A stretch of 64,000 bases of DNA from Mytilus edulis. Its lineage: Eukaryota > Mollusca > Bivalvia > Mytilida > Mytilidae. Made by a program: the position numbers and the translations under genes. Below, piece after piece: positions 1 through 13,628 of the stretch (its first letter is position 1; each line of letters starts with the position of its first letter). The stretch is taken from NCBI RefSeq assembly GCF_963676685.1, contig NC_092353.1, positions 9,449,734 to 9,513,733 on the forward strand, read 5' to 3'. The notes below the pieces were generated by a model that had not been told where the DNA came from, ran no database searches, and was given only the letters and a program-made list of their open reading frames with translations.

Positions 1-58
1 GTCGGGTTATTGTCTCTTATGCATATTCCCGACTTCTATTCTCAATTCTTAGTAGAGT
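1..58 (+). repeat. 3' part of dispersed mussel repeat (family B)
   Basis: The window opens inside a repeat whose tail reads like ...TTGTCTCTT...CATATTCCC...TTCTATTCTCAATT. The same tail recurs near 18.23-18.31, 55.00-55.15 and 56.38-56.54 kb. Assignment as one family rests on these within-window matches. I recognise it from memory as a common bivalve interspersed repeat. Confidence 0.6.
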
Positions 59-1883
59 GGACACTTATGGTTGTGGCTGGTGTCAACAAATTTGAATTAC
101 AGTTAAATCAGTAATCACTGAGGTAATCGTAATTTACCTTACAAATTCTCACCCACTTCTATCCCAAATAATTCTATCATTTCCCCTTCTTTTCGATGCA
201 TGGTTACTTGGAGTGACTGGAATAATCGGGTTAACTGCTCCCTATTTGTACAGGTATTCTGAAAAACGTAGAACACACGAAAACATAATAAGTAGAAACA
301 CAGACAACAACAAGGTCAAATGAAAAGGGAAAAAAAGACAACAAAAACACAATCTAAAAAAAACCATTACACAGAAAACAATTAATCAAACAGAACCACA
401 CTCGAACCCGGAAGAGTTAACAATTGTAACTGCTCTATTATTGACGTGGAGTGTTACTCCTGTTTAAATTCGCTGGTCATCACACAAAAAGGGGACGGGA
501 AATGCATTTATAAACCATTGGTTTCTGTTGGTTTCTGTAAATTCTCATATCCTAATGCTCGACCATATTTCAAACTTAAAAAAACACACTGTAATGTAAA
601 TGACATAGACAAGACCATACCGATATAAGGAAACAATGCAGTAAATGTAAATGACATAGCCACAGAAGAAATAAAGAAGAAAAAAACCAAAGCAAAAAAA
701 ACAACTGATGGGTTATCCTGCTATAAGTTATCTAACATAGAAACGTAGGCATTGTTAGTGCCAAAACGAGTAAAAGATTATCTCGTTCTTCTTTGGCTGA
801 AATTTCAACAACAACAAAAACATGATATAACTCCACTTATGTTTCGATGTTCTTTTATAGTAAATGATATAAACTAAGAGGAACAGAAAAGTCTCAAAAC
901 AACATGAATATTTGTTTCACCATTTTGCCAACTGCATCGCTCTGTATGCATGGAAGTTTTAAATGATAAAACCCTTCTACATCTGTTATTTAAGCAAGCG
1001 AGCACTAATATCCTAAAATATTATTCATGAAAATACGTGAGCAACAATAAGGGCGGTTTGTGGTTTAACCAAAACGATAGCTTACATTACGCTTTCTATA
1101 AATGTTATTTTGATCAGGTAGAGTATTTGTAAATTGGGCATACACTAATGCATTGTAGAATTAGATTTAATCTATTGAATTTCAATTTAAAAGTAATGTT
1201 AAATCTTTCAGACTTTTTATGAGTATTTGAATTTGAAATTGATGTTTATATTAAAGTTCAATTAACACCTTCTTCTTGAAAGTACCTGCCAATTGGAAAC
1301 AAAATACGCAGTCAGGGTTTTAATATAAATTCGTACAAAGGTATAGATGTTTATTCATAGTATTTACAATAAATATGCGTTTAAAATTCATATTAAAAAG
1401 CTTGGATTGTCTGAAACAGATATTCAGTAAAATTTATGTCATAACGCCTGATAATTTGATATCGAAAGTAGAAGTCTTCAAATTCGCAAGTTTACGGTAT
1501 TCATTAATATGTGTCATGATGCAAGGCGTTTCGGTCATAAACCTTTCGAGCACGAGTATCTTTCTTAGACTCAGAAATAAACCAATCGAATTATTAAATT
1601 TTGTGTGTTCGAGCACAAAAGTACTCCGTGTAATAAGTTTTTTTTTTATTATTTATTTTTCGAGTTAAGAACTCCTTTAAAATTTATTTTCCTACTTGTG
1701 TCGTTTCCACAAACTTGTTGTATTTTTTGTGTTTGTCGTTTCCACAAACTCTCTGTATCTTTTGTGTTTGTTTTTATGCTTTACATCATATTACTTAGTG
1801 TACAGGAACAGGATAGAACTATCCTTCCAGAACACCTGAATACACACTAAGTAGACAGCGGAATTCTAGTTGTTCAAACTTAG

Positions 1884-1884
1884 T

Positions 1885-1915
<31 letters not shown>

Positions 1916-1916
1916 T
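1884..1916 (+). repeat. poly(T)-poly(G) tract
   Basis: A run of T is followed directly by about 22 consecutive G. A second T-run/G-run of the same design lies near 58548-58577. Both could be polymerase-slippage products, and the G runs could form G-quadruplexes. Exact length in the genome is uncertain because such runs sequence poorly. Confidence 0.85.
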
Positions 1917-3051
1917 TAGAGTTTATTGGGTTTTTTGTCTTTGTTTACCATGATGTGTGTCTAAAAGTAAAGTGAAATATACAAAATAAGGTCACAAATG
2001 AATTAGATATTGGTGCATACAGGCTTTAATTAGAATATTTAATTCAATAATTGTATGAAATTCCAATGTCTTTTTATATTCAAGCACGAAAAGTCGTAGT
2101 TAATTGACAATTAATAAACATGACAAATATTCTCGGTATTATGGTCTACTTATTTTTACATTTTTAAACAGAAATTCTAAGGTGTCTAAGATTTTTTTAT
2201 TTAATATTGAACCAATTAATCTAATTAGTGTAATTATTTCAGTCGTATTTATTGACCATATTTGACGTATAGATAACATATAACGGTAAATGCTTCGGTG
2301 GATTTGAAATTTAAAAAGAAGTTTAAATCTCTATGTACAATTTAGAACCCTTTCCGTCAGTTTTTGTTCAGATAGAAAGTAATACTTTAAATCACATTTG
2401 TTGACAAAACTTTAGGACGATTGATTAGTGATTTTTCGCGCTCATTGATCAATCATTACAAATCGATAATACAACGACGACTTCTGTTGTGAAATCGGAT
2501 ATATTTAAGATTCGATTTATTTCTGATGTTAATATTTTAGTAGTTCACAGTTATACATATGCAGGATTAAACGTTCGTTTTAAGACATTTAAATCGAGAG
2601 GTATGTACATGTAAGTTATGGTATATTTTTTTCCAGTATATACGATTTAAGAATGATTTTATAAAGTATCCTAAGATTAAGTCTAGCCTGGAACAAATCT
2701 TTTATCCAGAACACGTGGCTTTGTAAGTACTTGTGGTTATGCATGTTGTTATGTATGTCTTTAATCCGTTCATTCCTTTTGACTTATCAATTTATCATTA
2801 TACCGTTTAGTCTTTTTACCACTTCACTTATTTACTTCAATTGTAATAGGAAAAATGGAAGTTCAAAAATTATTTGGTCCAATTGCGTTGAAAAATAATG
2901 TCGTCTTTAAACTGTTAAAATCACGGAACAAATATTTTCCCAGTTTTCAAAATGTATTTTACACTACAAACTGAAATTGTATATTTAGTGAATTAAAGCA
3001 TGATACACAGTGGTAGCTAAACCCGATTGATTGGGTTTACACTAGTCATTT

Positions 3052-3203
3052 TTGGGGCCCTTTTATAGCTTGCTGTTCGGTGTGATGAGCCAAGGCTCGT
3101 GTTGAAGACCGTATTTTGACCTATAATGGTTTACTTTCAAGTTGTAACTTGAATGGAGAGTTGTCTCATTGGCACTCATACAACATCTCCTTATATCTAT
3201 TGT
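3052..3203 (+). repeat. dispersed mussel repeat (family A)
   Basis: Contains the family A hallmarks in order: a GGGGCCCTTTTATAGCT block, a GTTGAAGACCGTA block, a CCTATAATGGTT block and a terminal GAGAGTTGTCTCATTGGCA block followed by a CTCATACAACATCTCC-like tail. The same ordered blocks recur at many places in the window on both strands. Any open frame here is incidental. Confidence 0.75.
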
Positions 3204-6200
3204 GATGCAGGGTGGCTGATTCATTTCTGTACATCCTTTTATTCATCAACAAGAAGGGAGCTTTTATCTATCATTACAGACAACATGTCAACCTCCATAT
3301 GTCTGTTCTGGTTGTGTTCTCGGTGTTCTGTTTCGTTGAACTTTACTTTACATCTAATTGCATTGTATATTGAAACAATATGTTAATTTTTCTTCCTTTA
3401 TATTTTGCACATAATTACCCATATTATTTTTTTTATGAATTCGTCTATGATCAAGCAGTGTTTTTAAATTTATGACAAGGAACAAAATGCCAAAATATGT
3501 TATGAATATTTTGATTTCTAGGTTATTAAAAATTGAAACTTTTGTATAATATTTACATCTACTTTAACCATCGTATTAGAAAATACATTGTGTTCATGTA
3601 GAATTTATGCGAATTTTGAAGTAGTAATTTTTGAACTAAAAATAGTTTGTAACTCTATCACCAAGTTTTTAACAACAATCGTTGACGAATTGCAAATCTG
3701 TCTTATCTACACATAACGAGAATGGTCGTTGCCTTCGTCTGTTGTTTTCTCTGTTGTTTTCTTTAAAATCATATATGTTTTCCCTGTCTTCATGGAGTGT
3801 TTTTTCAATGACAATTAAATAGTTCTCGAACTTGATATGCAAAGCATAATTTATATGTACGGCACTAGAATATTAATGAAATTCATTTAAGGCATTAGCA
3901 ACATGAAGGTCATTGCTTTCAAAGTGATTTCACACGTTTTAACTGTAATCTGTTTTGGTCCAATTATCAAAAGTCATCCTATGTATTATTTCATTTTTTT
4001 TTCATTATTTTATATTGAATGACTCTAGACACTGTTGTGTGTCCAATAAATAAATTCAGTAATATAGAGATTGTACAACATGTTTGATCTTAGCCAGATT
4101 ACTCCATTCCTGTTTTGACTTTATTCCAACCTGGGACTAAACAAGCATTTATCTACCAATATTACATTGAAAAAGTTGTCACTTATCGGCAAATTATTTT
4201 GGAAACGTCAATAAATTTCCCTTGAGTGATAAAGAACTTACATTTATTTCTTTTTACTTTTAGGGGTTTACTTATCTTCAATCAGACGTGTATAACGAAT
4301 GTCTTTGTACTGTTTGAATTGAAGTTTGAACAGTTTGAATTTCTATCAATATTATCGCTATCCCATTAATCATTCGACTTTTTAACAGATCCAATACTAG
4401 AAATACGAGTTGAATACATATTTCCAAACATCTTTTCAGTCAACGATACATAATTTTACAGTATTTAAAACAAAATAATTGAACTCTGTGAAAAGATCTG
4501 TCAGCTTATTACGCTATACATTATATGTGTGCTGGCTTTTATATCAGATTTTACATCAATTGAACAGTTGGTATAGTCACATTTTACTGATCTTTACTGT
4601 ATGTACAACTGATTTACATAAAGAATATTCGACTGAATACCCTTTTATGTGTTTAACCTTACTTAGACACCACTTTATAGTCGTTTTCAAGTTTACTGAG
4701 ACAGCATAGGTGATCTATGGGTGATCCTTTCCATGTAGGCTTACATCGTTTATGATACGGTGGCTAACATTACTTTTGTACCAGGAAAAGTGAAACATTG
4801 CTTTTGAATAGAAAATAATTGCAATTGTTTTATGTATATTACATTGAGGTTTGCTATGCCTACCATATGTAAGTGGTCATTATATGTGTTTCGGTCTGTC
4901 CGTCCGTCCGTTTCAATTTTCATGATACATAGCCTAACATCAAGGTGACGTGGAAGACATATATACAAATGAAATTTATGTTTTAAAATATATATATGCA
5001 GAATTTACGGTTCTGACACAGATAAAATGGCTCATGATTATAAGTTCAATAGTTGTATCAGGGCAAAATGTCCGATAGACATATGTTCTTGTTCATTTTA
5101 AATTTTCATTAGCGTCTGTATATCATATAATATTTTGCATTGTCACTTTTTAAGACACTTTTTTTAATAAATATTTTTTTAAATGGTTGTATACAATTAC
5201 ATATGAGCTAATGAATACTAATAAGATCTAATAAATGTAATATAAAGCTAGTCTAAGAATATTTTAGAAATTTCGATTTTAAAAAAGTGAATTGCCTGCT
5301 TTGGTTCCTCAATAATAGTTTGTAATTATAAAACATTTAAGCTATTGATATTTATTTAATATTTTCTTCAAAGACCAATTTTTAATTTACTCCAAAAGGT
5401 GTAAAAAGAATGAATTAAAAATAATTGGATAATTTTTACATTCATTTGTACAACCCTGAGAAACTTTTATGATAAAGGATGAGAAATTTAATAAAAACCT
5501 TTAAATTCAGCAATTTAAAAAATATTTAAAGAACTATAGTTAAGGGCATACATATCAGACGTATTGCGACGAAGATTTATGCTGTGCAATAAAATGCCAA
5601 TTCAGATAATAAATAAAACACAGCATAAACATTTGTGAATTATAAATGTCAACGGATTATATATATGTAGTACACTATACAGCTAAGACACACTTCACAA
5701 CAAGTACCTATGAAGTATGCTTTAGTTCAAATAAATACATTTGAATAGTCTGTATTTTATATTGTTTAATTCTACTACAGTGCTAATGACCTTGTCATTC
5801 AATTGGTGCACTTCTATATTGTTAGCGACATGTGCTTGCTAAAAAGTTCTCGAATTTTTATCATGATTTACAGTTTTGTTTAAATATCAAATCGAAAAGA
5901 TATTGGAAAGGTTCGCATATAAAACTCTTAATGCTTGAAAAGCCGACTTAAATAAAGAAAAAGAAAAGGCCCTCAGTATGATGCATGTGAAGGACACGAT
6001 GTCCTTGAAGTAATACATGCGAATAATAAAACCCCGACAAAATAATATTACCACGTCCAATGTGAAATTGTGAATATATTATTGTTGTGTAAATGTTATG
6101 TTTTGCATGTTTTATAGAGAGAAAAAAACATAAACGGTTCATCAAATAAATAAGAATGATTTCCGGAAGAGCACAGTTAATTTTGAGTTTATGCGGCATT

Positions 6201-7239
6201 GTATTGACAATGTAAGCAAGGCTTCAACTAGTATGATCTAGTATCAATTGCATTAAAAACAAATGAGTTTGCACCTCCTGTTCGGCAATTCATGTTTCTA
6301 ATATAAGAAGAAGTTTTTAAAATTCAATGCATTTGATGTTTTCAGTCTAAGTTTGTCTTCTTTTGCTTTTTTCTTAACTTCTTTATTAAGCTCTGAGTAT
6401 TCTATTTGTAGCTTTGTACTTTCAACCTTTCTGATCTTGTCTAATTGCACTTACTTTTCGTTAATCTGCTTTTTTCTATAACATTCCAGATTTATATCTG
6501 AAATCCACATTCTCCTTATCCTGTCTCATATTCCAAGTACATTAGCAGCCGTATCACTAAAAATAGTTTTTACTTTGTTCCAATGTTCATTTAGACCAAG
6601 ACCAATGTTACCGCTGTTTTCACTGATATTTTGTAATGTTTAATATTGGTTTCTTTAGCTGATGTTAATTTGTTTGTCTTATCTGGTTGTCTTTTTTTGT
6701 TTTATCGGGTTGTCTTTAAGGCGTAGGATGTTATATGCTTTACTGTTATGTTGTGGTCTGACTACTTTTCTCAGTTTAAGTTTTATCTTTACAAGTAGAC
6801 AAGGTGATGGTCACTTCCACAATCTGCTCCTCTTAATAATTATTGTGTGTACATATGTACTTTCATTGATCTTCAATCTGTCGATAACTGTTTTATTTGC
6901 ATTGTATAAGGACATGTTTTTCCCTGTCTGTTTATGACGTCTTTATACTAAATCCATTGGAAGTTGGATGTGTACTGATTGATATTAAAGTTTTAGATGC
7001 ATGATTTTCTTGTCTGTTGTTATTGGATATGAACTAGCTGTCAGTAACTGCGAGTACTCTCAGATCTGAACTTAGTGTCTTTTTGTTGTTGGGATGTACA
7101 AGTACTAGGCCACGTCCAATCTGTTTGGTTTTTTTTGTGTTTTTTGTACATGTATTTCTATTTGAATCTCTTTGATGAGTGAAGATTTTTTCAACTGATT
7201 GTTATAGTTCGTCTTATGTTGTACTGTTACATCACTGTC

Positions 7240-7316
7240 CCAGGTTAGGGTGAAGGTTGTGGTCTTTTGGGAAGAGTTGTCTCATTGGCAAGCATACCAC
7301 ATCTTCTTTTTATATA
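7240..7316 (+). repeat. family A repeat, 3' fragment
   Basis: A CCCAGGTTAGGGTGAAGGTT start and the terminal block GAGTTGTCTCATTGGCAAGC with a CATACCACATCTTC tail match the other family A copies. Confidence 0.65.
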
Positions 7317-9030
7317 TACTAGTACAAAAGACAACAATAAAGCACATAATATAGAAGCAATAATTTACACAACACATAATGCGGTCCCCGAACCCTCCCT
7401 CTAGGTTTGTTTAAAGTATATATTGTATAGCAATTATTCACTGAGGTCTGTTTTACAAATGAAAATTATTCTGTAAGTATCATCTGTTAAATTGACCAAA
7501 ACAAACATAGTATTACCGTGTAAGTATATCTATTATATATTATAGCTAAATTATTTTAAATCTTCAAAATTTTAAACGTAAACAAGCAATCAATTATACA
7601 TTTGTAAAGTACAATATCTTCTTGAATTGTAGTCAGTGAAAGGGAAAAGTATAACTTTGACATTCGTGTGTTGTCTACGAGTTGTTTATACATGTATGTT
7701 GATTTTATCTTTTGAGTGACATTTTCCCTAGCGAAAATGTCTGCACTTAAAGTTAATTGCTATGATTAAAACCGACTCAATATATAACGTTCTATTGTTA
7801 TATTATGTTACAATAGTATTGTTTATTGGTAATATTTTCATTTAGGAATTTAATAAGGCTTCTTTTATTGTTTGACTGTCAGTCAGGGCGTTCTAGTTAG
7901 AGAGTATATTAACTGTCAAGTTTGTAGACTTTACCACTCATAATTTCATTGTTAATTTCAAGGTTATCGAAATGTTTTCAAATATCTAATGTTTACGTTT
8001 TTGAAAAACTCAGTATGCTTTCAGAATTGAAATGCAACACAAACGATTATATTAACAGTGGTTGCAAATGTGTTTGTTTTTTTTTTTCAAATGTGAAAAT
8101 TTTCTTTTTCAAGTTCTGACTTATATAAACAAATGTAGCCTGGTCACTCTATCCTTTTCGTATATTTTCATACAACTTGGGCGCATGTAAAATTGAAATT
8201 GATAAAACTACATGTATCATTAGTTTTCGTCTGGATAACAAGTGGTTTAGACATTAAGACAAGAATCTGCCTTCTGTGAGAAGCGACACCCTTGCAATAA
8301 TGGTACGTTTGTTTGGCAATAAATAAACAATGTGGTTTTCAAGCATCAAGTTTATTACCTGTATTGCTGGTTCTACTTACGGTAAAGACAATTTGACTAA
8401 GGAATCATTTGTTACTGTTTAGGCCTTTTGGTTTTGATGTATTATTTATTTGCTTCTTGATCTTGGTTACATAAACATTGATTTAACGTGTTCCCCTAAA
8501 ATACGAGTGAAAATGTATCTTTCCTGCGTATTTTCATCGGCACTGCCATATAAAATTCATACAAAGTAACATGATATGTTGACTATAATGACTGCATCTA
8601 TCGATTGTACTTAACTAAAGTATGTCACAAAGTATGTTTTGTCTGCTGCATGTCAGGTTGTAGAATTTTTTTATGCGTGTAGGATTCGAATTAAAAGTTT
8701 ACAGCAAAAGATATAATTTAAGCTTTCCAATTGTGAATCTTATATTTCTATGTACCAACATTACAATATATAGCATCTGCATATAGAGTTATAACACGTT
8801 GATATGATAGAGCTTGCGTTTGCTATTATGATATTTTTCTGATAGGCTGCTTATAACATTGATGCTATTTTCAAATATTCAAACAAGTAAAGATGAGGTC
8901 ATTCTGTCGAATATTGTGGACATCATTGTGATTTAATTGACCGAGTTCGAATATCTGTATTATAGATGACCATTGATATTTTACAATTATGTAGCCACAA
9001 TATTTTTCCCCGATTTGAAAGCAATTGACT

Positions 9031-9506
9031 TTTCACTCATCATACTCAATACAATGTTTCACTCATCAAACTCAATACAATGTTTCACTCATCATACTCA
9101 ATACAATGTTTCACTCATCATACTCAATACAATGTTTCACTCATCATACGTAATACAATGTTTCACTCATCATACTCAATACAATGTTTCACTCATCATA
9201 CTCAATACAATGTTTCACTCATCATACGCAATACAATGTTTCACTCATCATACGCAATACAATGTTTCACTCATCATACTCAATACAATGTTTCACTCAT
9301 CATACTCAATACAATGTTTCACTCATCATACTCAATACAATGTTTCACTCATCATACTCAATACAATGTTTCACTCATCATACGCAATACAATGTTTCAC
9401 TCATCATACTCAATACAATGTTTCACTCATCATACTCAATACAATGTTTCACTCATCATACGCAATACAATGTTTCACTCATCATACTCAATACAATGTT
9501 TCACTA
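9031..9506 (+). repeat. 26-bp minisatellite, about 18 copies
   Basis: A 26-bp unit (TTTCACTCATCATACTCAAT then ACAATG) is repeated head to tail about 18 times with almost no divergence. Variation is confined to a few positions: CATACTC alternates with CATACGC and CATACGT, and one unit reads CAAACTC. Because 26 is not a multiple of 3 and no stop appears in any frame of the unit, all three + frames stay open across the array. This produces long but meaningless reading frames. Confidence 0.97.
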
Positions 9507-9957
9507 GTTGAGTTAGATTTATAAGGATCTATAGTGTGGTTGTGTATATTAATCAGATACATTATAGTTTGACTTTGTCCTTCATCTTCCAGATTTTAAA
9601 TTACTTATGCTATATGTATATGTGGATTTTACAAATGAAATGTTGTCTTTTATCAGGTGTAAAGTTACGTTTCATTTTGACGTTTCAATTGATAATCTGT
9701 CATGATTGTGACACGATTTTGCTAAAACAATTGAAGTTACCATGCTTTTGAAAGAATTTAAATTTCAAATTATTAATAATATTCAGAGATTATTGCAAAT
9801 AAAGTATATTATGACAAGTTAAGATTTCTATGCATAGTTATAAATGTTTGAATAGACAAGAAGGGATATAGGTTATTAAGTATCTATACAAAGTCCTACA
9901 CGACCCGGGATTAACTGAAAACGAAGTTGTGATTCCTGCTCATCAAAACAGCAGTGA

Positions 9958-10335
9958 ATATAAAAAAGAAGATGTGGTATGATTGCCAATGAGACAACTC
10001 TCCACAAGAGACCAAATGACACAGACATTAACCATTATAGGTCACCGTACGGCCTTCAACAATGAGCAAAGCCCATATCGCATATAGTCAGCTACAAAAG
10101 GCCCCGAAATGACAAATGAAAAACAATTCATACGAGAAAACTAATGGCCTAATTTAAGTACAAAAAATAAACTAAAAACAGTATAAACACATCAACAAAC
10201 GACATTCACTGAATTACAGGCTCTTGAATTGGAACAGGCACATGCATACATAATCTTGTTCGGTTAAAGATGCTAGCGGGATCCCAACCCTCGCTTAACC
10301 TGGGACAGCGGTGAAACAGTACAACGTAAGAACAA
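9958..10335 (-). repeat. family A repeat, long copy in reverse orientation
   Basis: Read on the minus strand this is the fullest single copy. It has a CCTGTCC/CCCAGGTTAAGCGAGG-type start, a GGGATCCC block, an internal CCTGTAATTCAGTGAATGTC block, an ATTGTTTTTCATTTGTCATT block, the GGCCTTTTGTAGCTGACTAT block, a TCATTGTTGAAGGCCGTA block and the terminal GAGAGTTGTCTCATTGGCAA block. The tandem copies at 57.66-58.32 kb share this full order. Confidence 0.75.
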
Positions 10336-10519
10336 ACTATAAAAATCAGTTGAAAAAGGCTTAGTTCATCAGATGGATACAAATACAAATGCTGCACAGA
10401 AGTCTGCAAGACTATCGTTAGCTCAAATCATTACCTCATTGCAAGTGCAAGACCGCTTCAAGTCCGGTTTGAGCAGATTTCGATTAGATCTTTTATGACC
10501 TGACATCTTACATGCAAAT

Positions 10520-11590
10520 CTTTTCGTTCTGTTGTCTTTCTGAAGATTCAATGTGTATATTGATGACAGTTGCGCTAAGGATTCAGTTTTAACAGATGTC
10601 ATTTTCTCTGAGGATTCAGTGTGAATCGATGACAGTTTTTCTGAAGATTCAGTGTAAACTGATGTCAATTTCTCTGAAGATTCAGTGTGACCTGATGCCA
10701 GTTTCTCTTAAGATTTAGTGTAACTAATGTCGGTTTCTCTGAAGATTCAGTGTGAATTGATGACAGTTTCTCTGACGATTCGATGTGAACTGATGACAGT
10801 TTCTCTGAAGGTGCAATGTGAGCTGACAACAGTTTATATGAGTGTGATCTGATTATAGTTTCTCTGAAGAATTAGTGTGAACTGATCACAGTTTCTATAA
10901 AGATTCCGTGTGAATTGATGTCAGTTTCTCTGAAGAATCAGTGTGAACCGATGACAGTTTCGCTTAAGTTTCAGTGTGAATTGATGACAGTTTCTACAAA
11001 GATTCAGTGTAAACTGATGTCAGTTTCTCTAAAGTTTCAGTTTGAACTGATGTCAGTTTCTCTGAAGTTTCAGTGTGAACTAATGAAAGTTTCTCTGAAG
11101 GTTCAGTGTGAGCTGATGACAGTTTCTATAAAGATTCAGTGTGAACTGATTTAAGTTTATCTGACGTTCCAGTGTGAACTGATGACAGTTTCTATGTAGA
11201 TTCAATGTGAACTGATGAAAGTTTCTCCGAAGATTCAGTGTGAACTGATGATAGTTTTTTGGAAGATCCAATAGGTTTTTTAAGAAGGTATTCTTAAAAT
11301 TCAGTGTGAACGTACGCATTACATTTGTTTTCCAAAAATGTGTGTATAATTAATAACAGTTTTGTGAAGAATCAGTGTGTATAAAAAAAAGATTCTGAAA
11401 AATTACTGTAACAATCTTTTCCTGCACTTTGATTTATACTTTTAAATTGTTTTTTTCTGAAGATTCAGTGTGCATTGATTTGGTTTTGTTTCCTAAACAT
11501 TAATTGTGTTTTGAAATTTGTAATAGTTTTTATACAAGACTCAGTGTGATTTGATGACAGTTTTTCACAAGATTCAATGTTGTCTAATAA
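10520..11590 (+). repeat. degenerate 33-bp tandem repeat, about 30 copies
   Basis: A unit close to GATGACAGTTTCTCTGAAGA followed by TTCAGTGTGAACT is repeated head to tail with many substitutions and some partial units. The most regular part is 10.65-11.25 kb. The 33-bp period keeps frames in register, so short repetitive open frames occur on both strands, but all contain stops within a few units. I read it as an old minisatellite rather than a coding repeat. Confidence 0.85.
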
Positions 11591-13623
11591 CAGTTATGAT
11601 TGTTTTAATGAAAGCTACAAATCTTGAAAAGAAAAAAAAACTGTTGGAATTTATTTTCAAAATCAATAAGAATATATTATAAAATACTTTAACGAATCTG
11701 TTCAATTGTTTAAATGACGTTGTACTTTTAAAAGTCAACCATTAAGTCAAAACAAACCCTTGTGTAAATAAACGCATTTAATATCCCAATTTCAAAATGA
11801 GAAACTTTTATTTATTACGTCTGTTTCTTTACGCAAGGCTTAGTTGTATAAAAGCTTTCAGAACTTTAAGTACGAAGTCTACAAGCACTTAAATAGGACC
11901 TTTCTAGTAATCCTTCACCAAATACCGTCCTGCACTGAATAACACTGCACATTCAACGGAACAATATTTTTTTCATATTGATGAAAAGCGATATAGATTT
12001 CATAAGTGTATTCTTATTGTAGTCATAAAAAAATTTCACCACAACATAACTACATACACAAGACGCTCTAAGTACCGTGGTATTTTTTGAGTCGTGAATT
12101 CAGTATAGAGACAACGGTGATCTAAAATTCCAAGAGACAATCAACATAAGATACAATGTACATCAAGGACCAACGAATGTGGTCAAAACTTTGGACGAAT
12201 AAATACTGATTTGACTTTTTAAACTGTTATGATTTGAGCGTCACGACAAGTCTTGAGCAGAAGAACTTACGACTAGTGTACTAAATTATAAAGGTAGAAT
12301 CTTTTGGCTACAAATGAATACCGAACTGTTAAACCATCCTAAATAAGTGGTAAGATACTGGAACCCAAACATTGTAGTGTATCTTACCTCTTATACATTT
12401 CTAGGAATATGATTGGTTAAAAGCGCCCTCCATGAGACGTTGTATATTTGATATTAGGTTAGTAGGGAGGCTTATTTATACACAGTCAAAGATTGTAGTG
12501 TATGCGTTTTTAACAAGACAATCCATGAAAACTGACTTAAATAATTCATTTCCTAGTGAATAGACAATGCAGGCGAATGAATGAGTTGCTTTTTTCTTTC
12601 AATAGTAAATAGTAAATCGTGAAACTTAACGTATACTTCTATTAGATAATCATGGGTCAAAGCAATTAAGTCTGTCTTATACCTTTCGACAAGTCCATCA
12701 AACTATTATTATAGTATCATCTGTACGGAAATATTACATACCATTTAATTTACAAAGAGAAATAAAACGTTTACAAGTATCACACGTGTCAATAATTCTG
12801 TTAGTATTGAATCAACACCTTTGATATGGTTCACCAATATTTGATTTGATTGATTGATCCGTCAATAGTCTGATTAGCAGACAATACACAAGTACATATC
12901 AACATAGGGTTGTATTTACTGTGAACAAATAATGTTTTCCTTATCTCTGCAGGTATAACTAATGTAATCTTGGGTGGTTTGAGATTGTCTACATTATATA
13001 GCAAATAAAACTGCTGGGTTTACATGACATATTAGTAGAAAATACATTCGGCAAACACTGTAGAAGTGGGTTATATTTCTGATTCGAGTTGTGAACCGTA
13101 TTTTGACTTTTTTGTAAAAAACAATTAAATGAAACGTTGTATCTTTATTACATTTGTTGTTTCTTATATAATTGTCCCCAAGGGTGAGCTAGGAATATTA
13201 GGATCAATCTGGTGTTCTCCAACCATCAGTAAAACCCCTATCCAAGCGGTACGTCCTTTTGACTTTAGGGATGTGCAAGTACGCAGACACGTCCGGTTAT
13301 AATGGAGACGAACATTCGATGACATGCTCTCTACCAGTAAATAACATTTCAAAAACTCGTTGAGCGGTCCGTAGGTGGCCTGTTATGCAAAATATCTCCT
13401 AATCCAAAATACCCTTATTTTCCCGTAAGGTCTGATGAATTTAAAAAAAAAAACATGCTTATTCTTATTGTGTATACTGTTGGAAAACTTTTTTATTGTC
13501 AGCAGAAACTATGAATATCTATCTAGTGTACAATATGTAGGAAATATAACGAAGGACCAAATTAATAGATTTAGTCTTTAAGGAAAAGTAAACAGAAAGA
13601 CGGACCTGACCATTGGAGTCACA
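11591..13623. other. intergenic, no supported gene
   Basis: AT-rich sequence with no supported coding region. A fragment near 13245-13305 with a GATGTGCAAGTACGCAGACA motif resembles pieces near 7.09 kb and in the tandem duplication at 40.1 kb, so it is probably part of another dispersed repeat. Confidence 0.5.
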
Positions 13624-13628
13624 CGAGT

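Larger units (their letters stand above)
59..8970. other. gene-poor AT-rich stretch, no supported gene
   Basis: I see no coding region that I can support here. The open frames are short (under 100 codons), lack recognisable domains and are biased to Phe/Leu/Tyr/Ile, as expected from AT-rich noncoding DNA. The stretch contains a T/G homopolymer tract near 1884-1915 and two copies of the family A dispersed repeat (near 3.05-3.2 and 7.24-7.32 kb), listed separately. Confidence 0.6.

Noticed and set aside
9031-9506. Possible CRISPR array
   Set aside because: Units are contiguous with no unique spacers, and the genome is clearly eukaryotic.
8973-9524. Long overlapping open frames of 107-183 codons
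   Set aside because: They are translations of the 26-bp minisatellite in three frames; the unit has no stop in any frame.
10423-11319. Short repetitive open frames on both strands
   Set aside because: They are products of the 33-bp degenerate repeat, interrupted by stops, with no start context or flanking splice structure.
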